Source: Bacteroidota bacterium (GTDB taxonomy: Bacteria > Bacteroidota > Ignavibacteria > SZUA-365). From it: a stretch of 10,622 bases of DNA. Location: assembly GCA_018224415.1 (NCBI GenBank), contig JAGTUZ010000116.1:1-10622 (forward strand), in the 5' to 3' direction. A program made the position numbers and the translations under genes. Positions 6,034-10,622 of this stretch are shown piece after piece. The notes beneath the pieces are model-generated. The model had not been told where the DNA came from and searched no databases. It saw only the letters and a program-made list of their open reading frames with translations. How positions within the stretch are numbered: position 1 is the stretch's first letter; the number at the start of each line of letters is the position of its first letter.

Positions 6034-6714
6034 ATGCGTATCGTCCTCACCTCCACCGATCCCCCTTCGCACGAAAACTACGTCCGCTGGCTCCGCAGGT
6101 TGAATCCGGACCTTGACATCCTTTTTCTCACACCCGGCATGGACGTTCCCCACACGCTCGACGCGGCGCAGGGACTGCTGCTGCCCGGCGGCGGCGATCC
6201 CGATCCGGCACTGTACGGCAAACCCGAACTGCGTCCCCTCTGCCGTATCGACGCCGCGCGTGACACGCTGGAGTTCGAGACCATCCGCGCCGCGTTCGAC
6301 CGGCGGCTGCCCATGCTCGGCATCTGCCGTGGACTGCAGGTGACAAACGTCGCGCTCGGTGGCACACTCGTCGCCGACCTGCCGACGGCCGGCTTCGACG
6401 GACATCACTGGCTTGACGGCGACCGGCGGCATGATCTCATCGTGTTGCCGGGGACGGAACTATCAGCGATCACCGGGGAAGCATCGACCTGGGTCAACAG
6501 TGCGCATCACCAGGGAGCGGACATCATCGCGCCGCGCCTCGCGGTCAGCGCCCGCTCGAATGACGGCGTCATCGAATCTCTCGAATGGGCACAGCCCGCG
6601 GGCAGGCCCTTTCTCCTGCTCGTGCACTGGCATCCCGAGAGGTTGCCGGAGTCGCATCCCGTCGGAGATAGCATCGGGATGGCGTTTCTTGAGGCCATTG
6701 GAAATGACAAATGA
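6034..6714 (+). CDS. Class I glutamine amidotransferase-like hydrolase (peptidase C26, PuuD-like)
   Basis: A 226-residue protein of the gamma-glutamyl-gamma-aminobutyrate hydrolase group. The catalytic triad is visible: nucleophile C98 in PMLGICRGLQVTNVALGG, then H200 and E202 in LLLVHWHPER. Further family features are LLLPGGGDPDPALYG (49-62), ARDTLEF and VNSAHHQG (154-161). Relatives cleave gamma-glutamyl amides such as gamma-glutamyl-GABA; the substrate here is not determined. It is somewhat shorter than typical PuuD (about 250 residues), with a reduced N-terminus. I chose the ATG at 6034 because GGAG lies at 6024-6027; the frame is open upstream to 5800 only as a shadow of the DUF971 gene. 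The last codons (Asn-Asp-Lys-stop) are made of the repeat word that starts the inverted repeat at 6702. It is the last gene of the operon. Confidence 0.9.
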   Translation: MRIVLTSTDPPSHENYVRWLRRLNPDLDILFLTPGMDVPHTLDAAQGLLLPGGGDPDPALYGKPELRPLCRIDAARDTLEFETIRAAFDRRLPMLGICRGLQVTNVALGGTLVADLPTAGFDGHHWLDGDRRHDLIVLPGTELSAITGEASTWVNSAHHQGADIIAPRLAVSARSNDGVIESLEWAQPAGRPFLLLVHWHPERLPESHPVGDSIGMAFLEAIGNDK

Positions 6715-6800
6715 CAAATGGCAAATGACAGATAACAGATGACAAATAATGAGGAGCGCATCCTCACATTTGTCATTTGTTATTTGTCATCTGTCATTCC
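6702..6800. repeat. Inverted repeat of 7-bp TGACAAA words; candidate bidirectional terminator
   Basis: Left-arm words of the type TGACAAA run from about 6702 to 6748. The best-paired hairpin is 6715-6755 against 6761-6800, with a 5-base GCGCA loop: about 33 of 40 positions match, and three of the mismatches become G-U pairs in the + transcript. The top of the stem is TGAGGA/TCCTCA. It sits between two convergent genes, the + strand amidotransferase and the - strand TPR gene. Its first words encode the last three residues and the stop codon of the former. A terminator role fits the location, but no clean unpaired U-tract is present. Confidence 0.83.
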
Positions 6801-6802
6801 TC

Positions 6803-7570
6803 TCAGGACAGCTCTTTGATCAACCGCCGCGCCTCGTCAATGCGACGGGGATCGTGCACATCGGCAGCGGGCAGGGAAACGGCGGTGCGGAGGTGGCGGA
6901 GGGCGTCTTCTTCCTCATCGAGTTCTACCAGGGTTTTCGCGAGTTCGATGCGCGCCATGATGCCGCGGGGCTGCAACTGCACGACACGGGAAAGCAGACG
7001 CTTCGAGTCCTCGAGCGATGCCTCGGGCACGTCGCCGTACGCGGCCTTGAGCAGCAGCCGCACCACCCAGCTCAGTGACGCCAACTCGCGATGCCAGATA
7101 CCGAGCACCAGCATGGCCACGGTGTTGGACCCATCGATTTCAAGCGCCGTACGTGCATGCGTGTGCAGCAGCTTGCTCAGGTCCATTTTTTCCGAGTTGG
7201 GCGCAAACGCCGCCTTCTGTCCGTACGCCACCGCCAGCATCGCATGGGCCATCGTATGACGGGGGGCGCGTTCGACCGCCCGGCGCGCGTAGGAGATCGC
7301 GCGCTCGGTCTCTCGCAGTGCCGCCGTTTCGTCACCCGCTGCGATGGCGAGATTCGTGTGGACTTTCGACAGCCGCCATAGCACCTCGGGATTATCTGCA
7401 TCGCGTCGCTCGGCCTCCCGGAAGAAGCGCAGCGCCGCCTGTGTGTCCATCGCCAGCTGCGCGCTGTCGCCGCGTGCGATCAGCGACTGCACCTCCCCCG
7501 CCTCAGCGAATCGCGGCAGCGGGAGACAGAAGACGAAGAGGATGAGGGAAAGCAGTCGTCGTGTGTGCAT
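6803..7570 (-). CDS. Exported TPR protein resembling the RMDN (regulator of microtubule dynamics) family
   Basis: A 255-residue protein with a Sec signal peptide: basic MHTRR, a hydrophobic stretch LLSLILFVFCLPLP, and a probable cleavage after AEA at residue 24. The mature part is alpha-helical with degenerate TPR-like units: ALRFFREAERRDADNPEVLWRL (about 46-67), ISYARRAVERAPRHTMAHAMLA (92-113), HTHARTALEIDGSNTVAMLVLG (136-157) and LSRVVQLQPRGIMARIELAKTL (193-214). The stretch LGIWHRELASLSWVVR followed by EASLEDSKRLLSRV recalls the RMDN family, whose bacterial members are uncharacterised exported TPR proteins. A scaffold role in the periplasm is inferred. The ATG at 7568-7570 is chosen for the signal peptide; the upstream open frame to 7729 lacks one. 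The ribosome binding site is weak. It is divergent from the PPDK gene and probably monocistronic. Confidence 0.85.
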   Translation of the reverse strand: MHTRRLLSLILFVFCLPLPRFAEAGEVQSLIARGDSAQLAMDTQAALRFFREAERRDADNPEVLWRLSKVHTNLAIAAGDETAALRETERAISYARRAVERAPRHTMAHAMLAVAYGQKAAFAPNSEKMDLSKLLHTHARTALEIDGSNTVAMLVLGIWHRELASLSWVVRLLLKAAYGDVPEASLEDSKRLLSRVVQLQPRGIMARIELAKTLVELDEEEDALRHLRTAVSLPAADVHDPRRIDEARRLIKELS

Positions 7571-7759
7571 GGTCAACCAGTCGATGTACGAGGTTTCAAT
7601 ATAGCAAAACCGTCCTCGCGTACAGCGCGGTTCCGGCCTCCTGTGGTTGCGCGAAATTTCGTATATTTGTTGATGCGGGGATTTACGAGATTCCGATCTC
7701 CTTTCTCCGTGAGCGACACCCGAGCACACGACCTCTCACATATCAATCCGGAGTATTCC
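7571..7759. other. Divergent intergenic region between the TPR and PPDK genes
   Basis: This 189-bp gap separates the two divergent start codons. It holds the promoter-like element and palindrome at 7652-7669 and the PPDK ribosome binding site (GGAG at 7750-7753). On the minus strand, TTTTGCTATATT around 7596-7607 is an AT-rich patch that could serve the TPR gene, but it matches no consensus convincingly. The frame of PPDK is open across the gap back to a GTG at 7565, but the protein it would add looks non-coding. Confidence 0.5.
7652..7669 (+). promoter_or_regulatory. Candidate PPDK promoter: TATATTTG -7 element abutting a CGAAATTTCG palindrome
   Basis: TATATTTG at 7662-7669 fits the Bacteroidota-type -7 consensus TAnnTTTG in full. 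No good -33 TTTG is present at the usual distance. A perfect 10-bp palindrome CGAAATTTCG (7652-7661) abuts it and could be an operator. Transcription starting just downstream would give a leader of roughly 80-85 bases before the PPDK ATG at 7760. Confidence 0.4.
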
Positions 7760-10564
<2,805 letters not shown>

Positions 10565-10622
10565 TTCCGCAATGAATCTGTTGGAACGCGGATGACGTGG
10601 ATCCAACGAATTGAAACGGATG
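10565..10622 (+). other. Downstream flank of the PPDK gene
   Basis: This 58-bp stretch holds a weak possible stem, GTTGGA at 10580-10585 with TCCAAC at 10602-10607 around a 16-base loop and no U-tract. It also has an ATG at 10592 that stays open to the window end (10 codons). Neither is enough to call a terminator or a gene. Confidence 0.3.

Noticed and set aside
640..6800. Short repeated words taken as a CRISPR array or insertion-sequence ends
   Set aside because: The words are 7-8 bp without unique spacers of constant length, no cas or transposase gene is present, and no target-site duplications are visible.
7571..7729. N-terminal extension of the TPR gene on the minus strand
   Set aside because: It would put 53 non-conserved residues before an evident signal peptide.
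7565..7759. Upstream GTG start adding 65 residues to PPDK
   Set aside because: The extension crosses the divergent promoter region and overlaps the TPR start codon; the ATG at 7760 has a good GGAG and begins the family-like N-terminus.
10592..10622. Possible start of another gene after PPDK
   Set aside because: Only ten codons are visible before the window ends, with no clear ribosome binding site or recognisable N-terminus.

Overview
This is a high-GC (about 60% by eye), densely coded bacterial chromosome segment carrying housekeeping and cofactor genes. I see no phage, insertion-sequence, CRISPR, tRNA or rRNA signal. The gene content, a TAnnTTTG-type -7 element upstream of the pyruvate phosphate dikinase gene, and a periplasmic RMDN-like TPR protein suggest a member of the Bacteroidota/Chlorobiota/Ignavibacteriota (FCB) assemblage. 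That placement is an inference of low to moderate confidence; no 16S or other marker is present.

Layout. (1) 1-642: 3' part of a TIGR01777-type SDR epimerase (+). (2) 640-810: a long inverted repeat that fills the gap to the convergent HD-domain hydrolase gene (808-1338, -). (3) 1339-1544: a divergent gap with a second inverted repeat. (4) 1545-2846: a trans-sulfuration-family PLP enzyme (+), followed by a perfect GC-rich palindrome. (5) 2934-6714: a tight same-strand run of six genes: pgeF (laccase-domain protein), a LipM-like octanoyl/lipoyl transferase, panB, a small cupin, a DUF971 protein and a class I amidotransferase-like hydrolase. Gaps are -4 to 53 bp, so this is probably one operon. 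(6) 6702-6800: a third inverted repeat between the convergent amidotransferase and TPR genes. (7) 6803-7570 (-): exported RMDN-like TPR protein. (8) 7571-7759: divergent promoter region. (9) 7760-10564 (+): full-length pyruvate phosphate dikinase with lysine-rich ends.

How the genes work together: the operon touches lipoate attachment (LipM-like), pantothenate/CoA synthesis (panB) and cell-wall precursor quality control (pgeF). Its three small downstream genes have no firm function. PPDK links pyruvate and phosphoenolpyruvate, and the PLP enzyme handles sulfur amino acids. No genes here assemble into a recognisable defence or secretion system.

The least ordinary material is non-coding. Three spacers hold long imperfect inverted repeats whose arms are built from 7-8 bp tandem words. 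The word differs in each spacer, but the purine-rich arm is always met first in either reading direction. A fourth oddity is a four-copy, 17-bp tandem repeat that multiplies a Shine-Dalgarno/ATG unit in front of the lipM-like gene.
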